DNA of 64,000 nt, from assembly GCA_947625675.1 (NCBI GenBank), contig CANQPH010000005.1, positions 1 to 64,000 of the forward strand. Direction: 5' to 3'. The notes below the pieces were generated by a model that ran no database searches, was not told where the DNA came from, and worked only from the letters and a program-made list of their open reading frames with translations. Both the position numbers and the translations under genes were made by a program. Of the stretch, positions 62,501-64,000 are shown piece after piece (within the stretch, counting starts at the first letter, position 1; every line of letters begins with the position of its first letter). Source of the DNA: an uncultured Acetatifactor sp. (GTDB lineage: Bacteria; Bacillota; Clostridia; Lachnospirales; Lachnospiraceae).

Positions 62501-63495
62501 ATCTGCCCAACGGACGGCCTCTGGATATCGTGCTGAATCCTTTGGGCGTGCCTTCCCGTATGAACATCGGCCAGGTGTTGGAGATCCATCTCTCCCTGGC
62601 GGCGAAGGCCCTGGGCTTCAACGTGTCCACTCCGGTGTTTGACGGAGCCAACGAGACGGATATCATGGACACTTTGGATTTGGCCAACGATTATGTCAAC
62701 TTGGAATGGGAAGAGTTCGAGGCGAAGCACAAGGAAGAACTGCTTCCGGAAGTGATGGACTACCTATATGAAAACAGGGATCACAGAAAGGTCTGGAAGG
62801 GAGTGCCCATTTCCCGGGACGGAAGGGTGCGGCTGCGGGACGGCCGGACGGGCGAGTTCTTCGACAGCCCCGTTACCATCGGCCATATGCATTACTTGAA
62901 GCTGCATCACCTGGTGGACGACAAGATCCACGCCCGTTCCACGGGCCCTTATTCCCTGGTGACCCAGCAGCCTTTGGGCGGCAAGGCCCAGTTCGGCGGA
63001 CAGCGTTTCGGCGAGATGGAGGTTTGGGCCCTGGAAGCTTATGGCGCATCCTATACGCTGCAGGAGATCCTGACCGTGAAATCCGATGACGTGGTAGGCC
63101 GGGTGAAGACCTATGAAGCCATCATCAAGGGGGACAATATCCCCGAGCCCGGCATACCGGAGTCCTTCAAGGTTCTGCTCAAGGAACTGCAGGCCCTGGG
63201 TCTGGATGTGGTGATGCTCAATAACGGGGAAGAGGTCGAACTGAAGGAGAACATCGATTACGGCGACACGGATTATCGTTTTGACATGGAAGGCGACCGG
63301 AAATACGATGACTACGACAGCGAATCCCTGGGTGAAATGGGTTATCAAAAGCAGGAGTTCGATGAAGACGGCGAGCTGGTCAATGCGGAAGAGGACGACT
63401 TCGGCGAGGACGAGGATTTTGCCGGCGACGAGGATGATTTTGCTGGCGAGGACGATTTTGACGATTCCGTAGATGATTACAATGAAGAATTCTAA
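59599..63495 (+). CDS. rpoB: RNA polymerase beta subunit
   Basis: A 1298-residue beta subunit. It contains [39 protein letters not shown], the rifampicin region ([31 protein letters not shown]), [16 protein letters not shown], and the C-terminal [20 protein letters not shown]. After the conserved end, a tail of about 65 mostly acidic residues follows ([19 protein letters not shown] region), an extension common in Clostridia. The N-terminus could also be the second Met at 59605. Begins the rpoBC operon. Confidence 0.98.
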   Translation: MSMEKNRIRPVANGKHMRMSYSRQKEVLEMPNLIEVQKDSYQWFLEEGLKEAFDDISPIADYSGSLSLDFVDFELCKDERKYSIEECKERDATYAAPLKVKVRLYNKEKEEISEHEIFMGDMPLMTETGTFVINGAERIIVSQLVRSPGIYYAIGHDKIGKKLFSCTVIPNRGAWLEYETDSNDVFYVRVDRTRKVPITVLIRALGIGTNDEIREVFGDEPKIEASFTKDTAENYQEGLLELYKKIRPGEPLSVESAESLINAMFFDPRRYDLAKVGRYKFNKKLSFRLRISGHVLAADAVDPATGEILAAAGTKLTRELADTIQNAAVPCVYIQTEEKVVKVLSNMMVDLSNFVDCNPRDFGIHERVYYPLLRQILDEYGEDPEKLAEAIKKNVHELVPKHITKEDIFASINYNMHLEYGLGNDDDIDHLGNRRIRAVGELLQNQYRIGLARMERVVRERMTTHDAEDISPQSLINIKPVTAAVKEFFGSSQLSQFMDQNNPLGELTHKRRLSALGPGGLSRDRAGFEVRDVHYSHYGRMCPIETPEGPNIGLINSLASYARINEYGFVEAPYRKVDKSDPRNPRVTDEVVYMTADEEDNYHVAQASEALDAEGHFMRNSVSGRYRDETQEYPKSMFDYMDVSPKMVFSVATALIPFLEHDDANRALMGSNMQRQAVPLLTTETPVVGTGMETKAAVDSGVCVLARKAGTVDYVSADTIRMAYDDGEKEEFHLTKFARSNQSNCYNQKPIVFKGEHVEEGQVIADGPSTSDGELALGKNPLIGFMTWEGYNYEDAVLLSERLVMDDVYTSVHIEEYEAEARDTKLGPEEITRDVPGVGDDALKDLDDRGIIRIGAEVRAGDILVGKVTPKGETELTAEERLLRAIFGEKAREVRDTSLKVPHGEYGIVVDAKVFTRENCDELSPGVNQAVRIYIAQKRKISVGDKMAGRHGNKGVVSRVLPVEDMPYLPNGRPLDIVLNPLGVPSRMNIGQVLEIHLSLAAKALGFNVSTPVFDGANETDIMDTLDLANDYVNLEWEEFEAKHKEELLPEVMDYLYENRDHRKVWKGVPISRDGRVRLRDGRTGEFFDSPVTIGHMHYLKLHHLVDDKIHARSTGPYSLVTQQPLGGKAQFGGQRFGEMEVWALEAYGASYTLQEILTVKSDDVVGRVKTYEAIIKGDNIPEPGIPESFKVLLKELQALGLDVVMLNNGEEVELKENIDYGDTDYRFDMEGDRKYDDYDSESLGEMGYQKQEFDEDGELVNAEEDDFGEDEDFAGDEDDFAGEDDFDDSVDDYNEEF

Positions 63496-63515
63496 AAGGA
63501 AAGGGAGTGCCATAA

Positions 63516-64000
<485 letters not shown>

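Noticed and set aside
59794..62730. 978-codon open frame on the minus strand inside rpoB
   Set aside because: It mirrors rpoB codon structure, is His/Gln-rich with no family motif and has no ribosome binding site. rpoB on the plus strand is certain.

Overview
The window looks like a chromosomal segment of a Firmicute of the class Clostridia, most likely a gut Lachnospiraceae. The evidence is the rpmG-secE-nusG-rplKAJL-rpoBC order with an L10 leader, a CIRCE heat-shock operator, diaminopimelate dehydrogenase, a Gram-positive Tad/Flp locus with a Flp1-type pilin and DUF4320 protein, lipoproteins with clostridial lipoboxes, and strong AGGAGG ribosome binding sites. Species was not determined. 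No rRNA, tRNA, CRISPR array, prophage or complete insertion sequence was seen.

Region by region. 1-1.8 kb: the end of an AEC-family transporter, a DUF2383-like protein and an XRE regulator. 1.9-9.8 kb: an AraC regulator divergent from a GPH sugar symporter, then cytoplasmic GH3 and GH2 glycosidases and a HAD hydrolase. This is a small glycoside-import and hydrolysis locus whose intergenic spaces are full of short tandem repeats and hairpins. 9.9-13.2 kb: a MerR/TipAS regulator with a recognisable 19-bp-spacer autoregulated promoter, a structured gene-free stretch, an Rpn/PD-(D/E)XK protein and a PrsA-like foldase. 13.3-16.2 kb: htpG, preceded by a perfect CIRCE and 72-nt tandem hairpin repeats, and followed by a cloverleaf-like inverted repeat that contains the stop codon. 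16.2-20.0 kb: a heterodimeric ABC exporter. 20.3-36.5 kb: a carbohydrate utilisation region with an ABC importer, a membrane-bound AraC/YesN regulator, GH115, GH2, xylulokinase, a DUF4867 protein and a fucose/arabinose isomerase-family protein, suited to glucuronate-decorated xylan-type oligosaccharides.

36.8-39.2 kb: a REC-HD-GYP-GGDEF c-di-GMP protein and a 36-residue hydrophobic peptide. 39.5-46.9 kb: a nine-gene Tad/Flp locus (CpaF, TadB, TadC, Flp1-like pilin, DUF4320, a pseudopilin-like protein, CpaB, a secreted InlB-repeat protein, prepilin peptidase). 47-53.8 kb: a metabolic/housekeeping run of hisC, DUF368, a methyltransferase, hslO, nadE and ddh. 54.0-55.5 kb: a small XRE regulator overlapping glf. 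55.8 kb to the end: the ribosomal protein/RNA polymerase cluster, with rpoC running off the window.

The most unusual signals are RNA- or DNA-structure elements rather than new protein families. They are the htpG leader repeats with compensatory base changes, the four-helix element at the htpG 3' end, a 32-bp hairpin across a GH2 stop codon, and several tandem repeats seeded at gene ends. On the protein side, the surface-protein gene embedded in the Tad operon and the divergent 36-residue peptide deserve attention. All functions are read from sequence motifs; no database search was possible.
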